Below, piece after piece: positions 21,490 to 31,874 of a stretch of DNA of 64,000 bases. A model generated the notes under the pieces. It ran no database searches, was not told the DNA's origin, and saw only the letters and a list, made by a program, of their open reading frames with translations. Source of the stretch: Porphyra umbilicalis. Taxonomy: Eukaryota; Rhodophyta; Bangiophyceae; Bangiales; Bangiaceae. The position numbers were made by a program, and so were the translations under genes. The stretch lies in NCBI GenBank assembly GCA_002049455.2, contig KV919077.1, positions 24,052 to 88,051 of the forward strand, in the 5' to 3' direction. The first letter of the stretch is position 1. Every line of letters starts with the position of its first letter.

Positions 21490-22932
21490 ATGAGCCGTCA
21501 CACATGCTCCCCGGCCCCGCCCCTGCTGCCATATGCCGCCCGGGCTTCCACCCCCTTCCGTCGCTGCCACCACCGGGCGACGCCACCCACAGCAGCGCTA
21601 CCAGCAGGTGTACCTGCTCTCCCCCTTGCTCTGACCGTTGTGCTCGCCGGCTGGCCGCGCAGCGTTGTTGGTCGCAGCGCGGCTCGCTCCAATTCGTGTG
21701 GGACGGCTCCTGTTCCAGTCTCTTCTGGAGACCCCCGCACGGCTTTCGTAGCCCTTGTTTCCGAGGCGCCTTCGCCATCTGGTGCTGACCAGACGCTGAT
21801 CAGCTGTGTTGTCGCTGGTCCACATCAGCCGCTGTTCCTCGACGTGCGCCCCGGTGTTGCAGCCATGCTTGAGCAGTCCATTGTGCAAGACAACACCCCA
21901 CTCGACATTGCCACGGCTGCAGGGCGTGGAGGACGACTGCTGATTCGTGTCGTGCCGCGCTCCTGCGACGGAGACGCCATAGCATCGGCTGCTGGGGACA
22001 TCATCCTGCACGCGTCGGGGCACTGGGCAGCTGTGGGGGACGGGAACGGGCGCTTCTTGTCAGCCGACACTTGTGCTGGTGGTTGGCGTGTTCGCCTCGC
22101 ATGGGTTGGTGGTACGTCGCCGCTGGACGACCTGCGGACGTACACCATATTCTTGAGCATGCTGAACGCAGATGTTTCAGCAGCAATCGACGCTGCGGAT
22201 GCGGCAGCAAAGGCCCCCGCCGCGGCTGAGCAGATGGCAGCGGACGCGGCTACAGTGCAAGAGCCAAGAATTAGTATCCGGGTGACGGCACCGACAACGC
22301 GTCGTCTGGGGCACGGTGCACATCCCGCTGTCCGTCCCGGCGCGCCTGGTACAACTGCGGCCGCGATGTGGCGGCAGTCGCGGCCACTGCGCATCGACTA
22401 CATCACGCCCGAGACCTCCACTGGCTCCTTGAACGCCACATCCAGGAGCACCCGCCGCGACGCAAGGTGTCCTCTTTACCATGTCCATTGCCGCACGTTT
22501 GCGGCTTTGGTCGTCCACTCGAACACGGATCACAGTGGCGTTGCGATTACCTTTTCCCGTGCCCGAGCTGTACGGGCGACCTCATCGCCTGCCGTCGCAA
22601 GGTCCTCTGCAGCTGTTCGTCTCCCCGCTGTTGTGGAGGCCGACGTTGACCACTACATCGCGCTCATCAAGTGGTTGCCGCGAGCTTCACATGTGGATGT
22701 GCGGCCGAGCACCGAGCGCGACGTCGGGAACGACTCGGACTCGTCAACTATTGACGAGGTTCTTTGCGTCGGGCGGCGCTTTCCCGCGTACGCGCGGTGG
22801 GCTGGAGGTATGTTGGTGAACAGTGACGACGGTGGGAGAGGACTACTATTTGGGCGGGTGGGTGGTGGATTGCGTGCTCTTCAGAGCATCGCTCACTCTT
22901 CCTTTCTTGACGTGGCAAGCGCAGGTTCCTGA
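21490..22932 (+). CDS. Hypothetical protein, uncertain model
   Basis: A 480-codon frame from an ATG in MSRHTCSPAP. I do not recognise it. Residues about 100-260 look globular (SCVVAGPHQPLFLDVRPG; DDLRTYTIFLSMLNADVSAA), followed by an Ala-rich helix. Toward the end, a different phase (22368-22649) encodes a Cys-rich stretch (LPHVCGFGRP, RCDYLFPCPSC), so the true gene may change frame through an intron near 22.4 kb and the last 150 codons given here may be wrong. The composition matches neighbouring genes. It is followed closely on the same strand by the frame at 23335. Confidence 0.35.
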   Translation: MSRHTCSPAPPLLPYAARASTPFRRCHHRATPPTAALPAGVPALPLALTVVLAGWPRSVVGRSAARSNSCGTAPVPVSSGDPRTAFVALVSEAPSPSGADQTLISCVVAGPHQPLFLDVRPGVAAMLEQSIVQDNTPLDIATAAGRGGRLLIRVVPRSCDGDAIASAAGDIILHASGHWAAVGDGNGRFLSADTCAGGWRVRLAWVGGTSPLDDLRTYTIFLSMLNADVSAAIDAADAAAKAPAAAEQMAADAATVQEPRISIRVTAPTTRRLGHGAHPAVRPGAPGTTAAAMWRQSRPLRIDYITPETSTGSLNATSRSTRRDARCPLYHVHCRTFAALVVHSNTDHSGVAITFSRARAVRATSSPAVARSSAAVRLPAVVEADVDHYIALIKWLPRASHVDVRPSTERDVGNDSDSSTIDEVLCVGRRFPAYARWAGGMLVNSDDGGRGLLFGRVGGGLRALQSIAHSSFLDVASAGS

Positions 22933-23334
22933 CTTTGTCATGTGCGGCTTTGACTGGTGCACCGACGTGCCGCCCGTCGCCGCTGGCTGGCATTTCGGCT
23001 GTCTTTGTTCTCTACTACAGTGCCATATGTTCCTGTTGAGGCCGCTGCGAGTGGTGCTGTCGAACGAGATGGCCTTCTGGACGACCTGTACGTTGGACTG
23101 TAGGCCGCTCTACTGCCCTCCGAGGATGCGGGAGCGGCGGATGCCTGGGGACGTTCCGCATCTCTGCCACTGCAACGGCACGCTGGCCGCTGCAAGAGCG
23201 CATCTTGCCGCCAATGCTGTACTAACATCCCCGGTCCGTCGCGCTTGTTGTATTGTGGCCTGTTGTTTTGTGACCGCCTGCCCATTTGTGCTGTGCAACT
23301 GCATGCTGCCGACAGCAGTTCTTTGGCGCTGAAC
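22933..23334 (+). other. Possible exon region between two frames
   Basis: A frame at 22823-23332 is Cys-rich (FVMCGFDWCTD; WHFGCLCSLLQC; VPHLCHCNGTL) and might belong to a spliced gene joining 21490 with 23335. I cannot fix splice sites. Confidence 0.25.
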
Positions 23335-24015
23335 ATGGAGCGACGACCAGTCTCCTCACTTGCGACTCCACTGGTGCCACATCCTATCGCTGCGGCGGCG
23401 TCCAGAAGCAGGCCAGATTTTCCCTCTGCCTGTGCCCCAGCCCGTGCGGGGGGCTTGCCGGCACGTGCGGCCGCAACCTGTGCACCGAGTCGCCGGACGA
23501 AGACCCCGCCTCGACGGCACTACTACCACACCAACAGCCTCAGGCGGATGCGGCTGACGCATCTGCCTGCACCTGACTTGTCGGCCGACTCGGAGGACGA
23601 CATGGACGAAAGCTGGTTGACTGCCATGGACGCTGCTCGCATGACTTCTCTACCACTGCCACCGGCGGACGTGCTGTTTATGGGCATGTGGACCGGATTT
23701 GTCGAAGCCGCACCACCTTGGGGCGACCGCGGGACTGCGGATTTGTTCACCAACTTTGTTGCTGCTCGTGCCACAGCGCTGACACGTGCTGGCCTGCTGC
23801 CTCAATTGGTTGCTCATGTACGCATTTTGGTGCAGCAAGGGCTCGTCGACGCCGGAACGGCGGCGCAAGCTGTTGGCGTCCTGACAGGTGCTCGAGCGAC
23901 ACAGTCGGGACTACATCCTGTGGAGGCCGTGACTGTTGCTGCTGCTGGCCTCACCGGCGCAGCGGCAGATGTTTCGATTGACCAGAGTGTTTGGGACGTG
24001 TTGCGGCAGCGATAG
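23335..24015 (+). CDS. Hypothetical protein
   Basis: 226 codons from the ATG of MERRPVSSLA. The first 80 residues are basic and low in complexity. The second half looks like a folded helical domain (ESWLTAMDAARMTSLPLPP; TADLFTNFVAARATALTR; LLPQLVAHVRILVQQGLVD) and ends SVWDVLRQR. No known motif. It could be the last exon of a larger gene beginning at 21490. It is convergent with the PEX11-like gene, with 201 bases between their stops. Confidence 0.42.
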   Translation: MERRPVSSLATPLVPHPIAAAASRSRPDFPSACAPARAGGLPARAAATCAPSRRTKTPPRRHYYHTNSLRRMRLTHLPAPDLSADSEDDMDESWLTAMDAARMTSLPLPPADVLFMGMWTGFVEAAPPWGDRGTADLFTNFVAARATALTRAGLLPQLVAHVRILVQQGLVDAGTAAQAVGVLTGARATQSGLHPVEAVTVAAAGLTGAAADVSIDQSVWDVLRQR

Positions 24016-24216
24016 GTCATGTCTCCGTCAAGCCTTGCCTGCCAGGGGGGGCAGTAGAAATGACGACCACTGATTTCTAGTGTGATTTTTTATGGCTATC
24101 CGACGGCTCGTAGATGGGACGCCTCTTGCATGGAGAATGGCAGGTACTGCACCCGCAGAGCACAACCAGCAACAGGCCGCGTTCAATGTCGCCTGAACAC
24201 AGCGTCGTCACAGGAT

Positions 24217-24953
24217 TCATGGTGCGGAGCCGCCAGTGGACGTCTTTCTGGCGCAACCTGGTCGGGATGGCGCCACCGGGTTGCTGCTGCAGCGGAGGCG
24301 CTGCAGCGGCCGCCATACGACGTCCTTTAAACGACCTGCTCTGAACTGGCCCGCGTACTTGACGGCCACCACCCACGGGTAGACCCGCTTGTGGGCGACC
24401 CACGTGCGCACGCCCGCGTCGTCGCTCGCGTCGGCGGCGGCGCCCGCCCCCCACCGCTTGCGCCAGGGCCGCTCCGTCGCCGACGCTTCGCGGATGGCCA
24501 CGGCGGCGGCGGCGACCGCCGCCACGGCGCGCAGCAGCGCCGCGAGGCGCGCCAACCTGCGGGGGCGGGGGGTGGGCTTGGCGCCCCCCCCTGCCCACCC
24601 TCACCCATCGGCCGCTGCCGGCGGCGCCGCCGTCGCGCGGAGGCCCGCCACCAAATCCACCCCGGCCGCGACCGCGGCGGCGGCGTGAAGAGGGTGGGGA
24701 GGGTCGCCAGCCGCACCAGCCGCCGCGTCGTGCCGAGCGCCGCCTTGAGGGACGATGGGGGGGGGGGGGGGGACGCGCTGCTGCCGCCGCCGCCGGCGCG
24801 GCGGGCGGCCGCGGCAGCGGTCGACAGGCGCATCAGGGCGGTGACGTAGTGCGCGAGCCGCAGCAGCGCGTCGCGCGTCGGCGGGTCGCCAGCCATGGCG
24901 GGGAGGGAGAGGGGGCTGGTCGCGAGCACCGTGTCGTCCAGGGGCGCCGCCAT
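24217..24953 (-). CDS. PEX11-like peroxisome protein, one intron
   Basis: Two exons, 24953-24652 and 24556-24217, join across a 95-nt GT-AG intron (GTGGCGGG...CCGCAG) into a 213-residue frame, the usual size of PEX11 proteins. These proteins shape and divide peroxisomes at the membrane. The N-terminal half resembles the family: RDALLRLAHYVTALMRL, then SSLKAALGTTRRLVRLATLP, the typical 'SL...R+..RL' amphipathic region. The second half has an Ala/Val hydrophobic helix (LLRAVAAVAAAAVAI). The last 50 residues do not match what I know of the family, so a further intron near 24.3 kb is possible. If real, this is a host-type gene inside the TA-flanked block. Confidence 0.42.
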
Positions 24954-25665
24954 GGTCACAATGTCAGGCGGGCGGGGGTGGGGACAGCACCAGGGGGACG
25001 CGCGGGGGGAGGAGAGGCAAACGCGCCGGCACCCTCTGGCAGCTGTTGCCGCCCGCGCACAAGAGCAGCGGGGGGGAGAGGGTGGGTAATCGGCGGCAGG
25101 GAGAGACGGCGCGAGAGGCGCTTCAGAACCCGAGGTGGATGGCGCGTGTGGTTGGCGCGGGCTGCGTGGCCGCGCGTCCGACAACAGCGCGACGGCGACA
25201 GCGGCGCCGCAGCGCCAACTGGTGTGCGTGGCTACGCAACCCAGGCAACGTGGCCTGAGGCACGTCCAACACCTGCACGATGCGCGAGCAGCGCGCCAAT
25301 GCAGCAACAGACAAAAACTGGGTCAGCAGGAAGGTCAAAAGTCCTGACACGGGCTGCCGTATCATTGGACCTGCACACGATCAGGTCAAAAATACAATAT
25401 TTGAATGTGACAAGTACAGACATCAAGTACATGCGGAAGTGAGCAATAAACACACACGGAGAAACGCGAGGTTTTCTGTGCCGATCGCAAATGTACCAGC
25501 GTTGCGGAATGGCTGAGAGACGCCGAGGAGATTGGCCCACACGACTGAGAAGAACAAGATGGGCGGCACAACGTAGATTCACCCACTTTCCTCTGTGAGC
25601 ACCGGTGCTCATACTACTGGCAAAGAAATGATACAGCAGGACACAGGAAAGGAAAAAAATAAAAC
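24954..25665. other. Intergenic between two minus-strand genes
   Basis: The first part is GC-rich leader of the PEX11-like gene. From about 25260 the sequence is AT-richer and holds the 3' side of the E(z)-type gene, including an A-rich stretch near 25640-25665. No further gene seen. Confidence 0.5.
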
Positions 25666-28600
25666 TCATGCACGCCACCCGCTGACAGTGTACCCATAAT
25701 GGAAAAATAGCTCCTCCCCTGGACGCAGCGCACTCGTAGCAAAAAATGCCACTCGAATGTCGCCGCAAACGCTTAGTAGCTTCACTTCCAAGTTCGGAGA
25801 CGCAGCGCTGTGGTTGATGAACTTGGTGCGATTGCCACAGTACATGGCGTCTAGGACCACAGTCTTGGTCGTCCGGAAGACGAAGCTCACGTCGGCCGCG
25901 TCATACGTCCTTCCACGGATCCGCGCCTCCGTCAACGACAGCACCTCCCCGGTGTACTTGCCGACGAAAGCACCTTCCGCGACCTCCTCACCCGCAAAGA
26001 CACCCAGCCCGTGCGCCGCAGACGGACCAAGCAGCAGTCTCGGTCGAAGCCCCACCTGCAGTTGCACGTTACGGCAGCGTAGGGTGCCCACAGAGGTGCC
26101 ACCGCCTGACAGTCCAGACTGCACGAGACCGACGCCGTCCCGCGGAGCAGGTTCCACGGTGGCCGCACCGTGTAAACCACGTCCCGTTCGTCCACCGCCC
26201 CGCCGTCCACTCTGCAGGATGGTGCCGTCGACACCAGAGAGCGGGTGCCAGTGTGCCCCACAGGACAAACAAGCGTCCGGGTCACACTCTCGGTCCACCC
26301 TGAAGCAAGGGCAATCGTCGGTGCTGCAGCTCGCGGGGGGGCGACAAGTGCACCACGTGCGCTGCTGGCACAGGGAAGAACCAGCCGCCGTCTCGCTCCC
26401 TCCTGCAGCGCCCGAGAGCGCTGAGGTTGCGCGTCGCGGGCGCCCCGCCCCACGGGCAATCCAGCGTGTGCCCGAGCAGCCGCAATACTTCTCGCAGGGA
26501 AGCGCGTTTCGCACACAGCTGCAGCGGTCGTCCACACATGGTCCGCTGTGCATGCACGGCCGGTAGTCCGCAACCTTGTCGGGGGCCGCTGCATCCTCCA
26601 AGCTGCTCATGACCGCGTCGCCGGGTGATAAAACAACACCGACATGAGCAGATGTCCCGCTCTCTGCGGCAGGAGCCAGGGTACATCGAGGCGCCTTTTC
26701 CCCCTCCGCCTCTTCCGCGACGGCCCCTTCGACAGGGGCAGCTGCCGGCGGCCACCCAAACGAGTCGAGGTACAGCGCAACCCCGCGGCACGTCCTGTCT
26801 GGAACGAAGCACGCGAGACGGCACGTGTCATGTCTGCCGACCAGCTCCGCTGCCGCACGTAACAGTGCAACTTCTTCCGCCGTCCACTGGCTTTCCGCTG
26901 GCGCTCCAAGACCACACTGGAAAACGGAGGGATGAGCACGCACGTCGTGACGACAATCGACACAAGTGCCGCCGGCAACCGAGAGCGCTTCGTGCTGCAC
27001 ACCGGCGCGACGGTTGCGTGCAGCAGCAGCACTTGACCCGCTGCTCGTATCGTCACCGAGCGCCGCCGCGGCCGCGGCCGCTGCAGGTCCTGCACCGGGG
27101 ATGAATAGACGACGGACGGTGCCCAGTACGTCGGGCGCGAGCAAACGCTCACCAGCTGCCACGTGAGTACGATCCGGTCGCGGTCGACCGGTAGGTGCCG
27201 TGGTGCACTCAACGGTGGGGCGTGAAGCTCCAGCCCTCGTCGAGCCCCATGCGCTCGACAGGCATAGCGGAGGCAAAGCCGGCACAGCAGCCTGGAGAAC
27301 GTGTCCCGGCCCAAGATAGAGCAGTCGAGCACTACAGCCCCATCAGCGGACGTGGGTGTCTCTGCATGCGCCGCGGCACCCCCACCGGATGAAGTAGCAC
27401 GAACACTTGACGGCGACGATCTAGATGCAGAGTTGGAGCCCACACGGGACGTGCGCTCGTCGTCTGCTGGGTCGCAGGCACTCTGCAGATATTCTCTGAC
27501 GGCCGCTGCATCACCGATACGAGACGCGGCGGGCGCAAGCTCCACAGCAGCTGACACCTTCTCTGCCACCAGCCACGCTCGACTGCGAGCAGGAAGTCCT
27601 GCTGCGGCGACGTCACGGCCCGCCTCTAGACCGGCAGCAAATGCAGCAGCCGGCACCGCTAGGCCATCCCAGGCCTCCTGCCATCCAGCCGGCGGAGAAC
27701 GAGCTGCTGCACCAACGTCGCCTCCCACCATGATCGTTGCCAGGCGCTGCCCCCCCGTAAGCTCCTCCAGCGCAGCGGACCGTGCGGCAGCGGCACAACG
27801 ACCGCGTCGAGCCGCGTCCACGTCACGCATGCGGCGCTGCACAAGCCCCAGTAGACGCCGCACCGCCGCCTCGCTCCGCTGCAGATTCATAGCTAGGGCC
27901 TGCACCACCGACGGTCCCGAACCAAACTCCTTGATGACGGCCCCCACCGCCCGCCGTTCCGCGGCGCGCCGGGTACGCGCGCCCATGGAGTAGTAGTCCT
28001 TGGGGCGGTTGTCGTCGTCCGACTCGGACGCGTCGCTGCCGTCGCTGTCCACCAGCTGCCACCCATTCTTTAGCACAATTGAGCGCGAGAGAGCACGCGG
28101 CACCGCAGCATCTCCCAAGTACGGCACAAAGCGCACGTCCTTGTGCGGCTCGACACGACGAAAGCAGCGACGCAACGGTGCATACGCCGTCATTGTCGGA
28201 GGAGGCGTGCACGCGCGCAGGGGGACAAAGGGAGGAGCTGCCGCATGAGCGGCAGCCCAAACCCGCCCTCTCGCCACAGTAGCCGGGAGAGATCCGGTCC
28301 CACCAGAAGCATCACCCGCACGAAGCACCTTGCGCGGTGGGCCACGGTCAAAACGCCGCCCTCGAAGCACACTGCCGTGACCGGCAGCAGCCGCACCTGC
28401 CGCGTCCTTCTGGCCGGTGGAGGCGCGCTGCACCGCCGTGCTCCGGCCTCGTACACTGCTGATGCGCCGACAGCTGCGGCGGCTGCCATGGTCACGACAG
28501 AAACTCCCACTCCCGCTGCTACTGCTGCCGCCGCCCTTCCGACCGTGGTCGAGACGCCAACTGGAGTCGCTCCCGCTTGTGGTGCCGACGTAACCGTCTT

Positions 28601-29225
28601 CTTCGCTGCTGCTGCTGCCCCTCCTGCCGTGTCCTCCGCCGTTGTCAATCCCGCCGTCGTCGCTGCACCAGCTGTATTCGCTGCTCCCGTCGTCGAAGCC
28701 ACCGTCCTCGTCGCTCCTGCCGGGCGTCCCGCCGCCCGCCCCTCCAGCGGAGCCAGCGTGCACAATACCAACGCCAACACCATCCCCGGCGCTGCGGCCT
28801 ACACAACCGCTGCTACTGGCACCTACTCCCAAACCAACTCCACCGGCTCCACGTCCCCAGCCGCCGCCGATGTCCCCGCTCGCTCCGAGACGGATGACGG
28901 CACCAAGCGCTTCCACAGGTGGCAGTTCAACGCCACAGGTTCCAATTAAGGTCGAGGCCACATGCCGTTGCCGGTTCACAGCGGCTCGGTTGGCCACCAC
29001 TGCAACATGCACAGCAGCACTCCGCCGCTGTTTCGCATCTTCCATTGCTCTGTGGAATACACGAGTGACTGTGGGTAGCAGCTGCGAGCCCTCCCCCATA
29101 CACTCGCCAGCGTCGTCGCCAGCGTCGTCCCCCGAGTCCCCCGAGGAGCTGGCCGCCGCGAACCACTCCCGGACAAAGTCATCTTCAAGCCCCACCATCC
29201 CCCGCGCCCGCCTCGGGGGCGTCAT
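25666..29225 (-). CDS. E(z)-type histone H3 lysine methyltransferase (PRC2 catalytic subunit)
   Basis: Exons 29225-27153 and 26994-25666 join across a 158-nt GT-AG intron (GTGAGCG...GTGTGCAG) into 1133 residues. The domain order is that of Enhancer of zeste: an acidic/Gly-rich N-terminus with VRFVPYLGD, the LLCRLCLRYACRAHG zinc motif near 650, a SANT-like stretch (SQWTAEEVALLRAAAELV, about 725-770), the CXC domain (PCVDDRCSC to ECDPDACLSCGAHW, about 833-937) and a SET domain (about 1007-1126). The family trimethylates H3K27 within PRC2. Odd points: NHSAASPNLE in place of NHSxxPNC, GEELFFHYGY where the family has FFDYRY, and roughly 45 extra residues between the CXC halves. Upstream exons are possible. 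It lies inside the TA-flanked element. Confidence 0.85.
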
Positions 29226-29652
29226 GACCGGCAGAACCACAGAAATAGCATCACGAGCACGCGAGGACGCAAAGGTAACGGCGGCCGCACCAGGTCCCAC
29301 CCACCTACCAGCCCCTGCTGCGCCACAGCCACACCTGCGACGTTATAGCCGCGACGGAAACACACACAAACACAGCGACGGCTGACGGTGCGGAAGCACC
29401 GCCAAGAATCTGCGTGATCCTCGGAAAAGCCGGTCCTTGCACGGCCAAGATCAGATCCTGATCGGGCCCTTTGAGAAAAACATAAAATTAAAAATCGGGA
29501 GCGCATTCCCGATTTTTGCAGCTGCAACTGTTTCTGCACAACCAGGTCACCGCCGCGGTCTATTTTCATGCGCTCGCGGGACAGAAAGAGGGGAGACACC
29601 AAGTCGCACAATGTGTATGGAACAGCTCATGGTATCGCGGGGTGCACTGCTG
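29226..29652. other. Intergenic
   Basis: A short AT-rich inverted pair, AAATCGGGAGCG...CGATTTTT-like, lies near 29490-29517. It may be a terminator-like hairpin of the gene on its right. No gene seen. Confidence 0.4.
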
Positions 29653-31295
29653 CTAAAAGTCGTCCCCCTCCCCATCATCTTCTTCACCGTCGTCATCCTC
29701 TCCGTCGCTGTCGCTCACGACCACCCTCCGCGCCGCCGCATGACCCGCACCTCTGCCCATAGAGTGGCGCTCCGCGACAGCGCCACCCCCCGCACCACGC
29801 CCCGCCCCCCGCCTTGAATCACCTCCCGACCCACGACCTGCACCACGATCCGTGTCGCAGCCGCCTAAGCGCTCCAGCTGCGCTATGTTCGACTGCTCAT
29901 CGTCGACGTCCTCCTCCCACGGACCGGTGCCCTCTACAGCTGCTGACCCAGCAGCGGCGGCGGCAGAGATGCGGCGCTGGTCCCGTACAAAGGTCTCCAT
30001 CCACTGGGCCAGCATCACCAGGAGAATCGAGTTGTCAACATTGACGCGTGTGGAGCACAGGCGCTCGGCGAACTCTGCCGCCAACACTGCACCGCAGGTT
30101 ATCGACGCTCCAAAGAGGAAGTTCCCCTCTGCCGCGGAAATCAACTGCGACTCCAGCTCCGGGTAGAGCGCTTGCGGACCGCTACCAACACCCTGCTCCA
30201 GGGCAACTAGGGCGAGCTCCCGCGCCGAGAGCTGGCTTACGTACGCGCTCTCAAACACATGGTGAGCCAGGAACTGATCCCGACGCCCGGGAGGCCACAT
30301 GAGATGCTTCGCAGGCGCAGATGCCGTTCCTGGAACACCGCCGGCCGCCGCGGGGCCTGCTCCACCGCCACGACCCGGGCTGCCGGTCCAACGCGTCGAC
30401 CCCGAACCGGACGTAGTCATCTCCATGAGAGACTGCGCGTGCCGGTCCGCTTCAGCTGCACTCCGCGTCTGCTGTTGTCGCATGAGGTCCACCACAGACG
30501 GGAAGACGTTTTCTCCACCTGCGGAGCCGCCACCACGAGAGGAGGACGACCCGGCTGTAGCTGCACCACGCGCGGATCCCCGGCCACCGCGGCCGCGGCC
30601 TCGGCCGCGCCCACGCGCGTTGGTACCACCACGACCAGTGGCGCCGGGTGATGAGCCCCCACCAACGGCGGAGGGGGCAGCTCCAGCGACACCAGCAATG
30701 GCGGCGGCGACAGCTGAAGCGGCTGAAGCGGCACCCGCGGCAGCGGCAGCTGCGGTCGCCCCGAGCACATGCGCCGCCCCGTCCGTTGAGCTCGAGCCAC
30801 CGCGCCCGCCCCGACGACCACGAACGGCCCGACCAGCAGGTGGCGCTGTGCCACGCCGAATGGTTCCACCAGAAACCAGCGAGGAGGGCGGCATACCACC
30901 CGGAGCGGCTGCGGCTGCGGCGCCGTCGGCACGACCGACACCCACAGCGCCACCAGCCGCAGCGCGACCGGCGGCGGCCGCCGCCAGAGCCCCGCCGGCG
31001 GCGACAGCGGCACGCCCAAGGGTTCCACCTGCAGCGAGCAGCGACGCTTCGACCGCAGTGTTCGAGCGGTTCTGCAACGCCGTCGACGCCCGGTCGAATT
31101 GGCCGCGGTTGGCAGGTGCCAATGATGCAGCAGCCGTGCCGCTCGCCTCCATGAGGTTGGCTGTAGCAGATGACGACACGTGTAGCCCGGACTGGTAGAG
31201 CTTTCCGGCAATGGCGGCCGCGGTGCCGGCCAGCCGGTTCTTCTCCGCGTGGTGCCGATAGGCCTTGCCAACGACGTCAGCCTTGAGTTCTGCAG

Positions 31296-31717
31296 TGTTG
31301 AGCTCTGCTCGGGAATTCCATGGGAGCTATACTTACACGCGGGCTCTTGGTGACTCAAGCTCGTGTACTTGTTGGCATTCCATTGTTGTATGACTTGTAC
31401 TTGTTTGTACTTGATTTGTGTATCTCTTGGTGAGCCCCCCCTTTCTTGTGGTGAGCTCGGGGAGATTGTGCGTGGCGTGGTGACTGGATTGTGCGGCGGT
31501 GGGCGGCTTAGCACAGGGGAGGCGCATGCTCCGCTTTGGGAGGTGCGCCGCAGGCCCTGCACGCGCGGAGAGTGGAACTGCCTGGCGAAGCACTGAGAGG
31601 GGGGTCTTCCCTGCGACTGGCAGAGGGGTCGCCTGGGGTATATCAGGCGGTCCTAGTGGGCCCAAGACCGCCATCCAAGTAAACCAACGCACCCACCTAC
31701 CTACCTCCCGCTTCACA
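31296..31717 (+). repeat. 5' LTR of copia B
   Basis: 422 bp, TGTTGAGC...TTCACA. It differs from the 3' LTR at two positions (near 31380 and 31587). Confidence 0.97.
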
Positions 31718-31732
31718 GGTTATGGGCCCAGC
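31718..31732 (+). promoter_or_regulatory. Primer-binding site of copia B (initiator tRNA half)
   Basis: GGTTATGGGCCCAGC directly follows the 5' LTR. All 15 bases are complementary to the anticodon arm of animal-type initiator tRNA-Met (GCTGGGCCCATAACC), the arrangement known for Drosophila copia. Confidence 0.88.
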
Positions 31733-31874
31733 TGTCGCTGGTGGTCATCGTCGTCTTCCCTGCGGTCGCTGGTCGGACGACGTTGCTCGGGTTGCGGTGT
31801 GTTCCGGCGTCGCGCGGGCCGATACCGCCGTCGACGTCGTCAGTGCGGTGCTTGGTTGCGCCGCTGTCGTCAAC

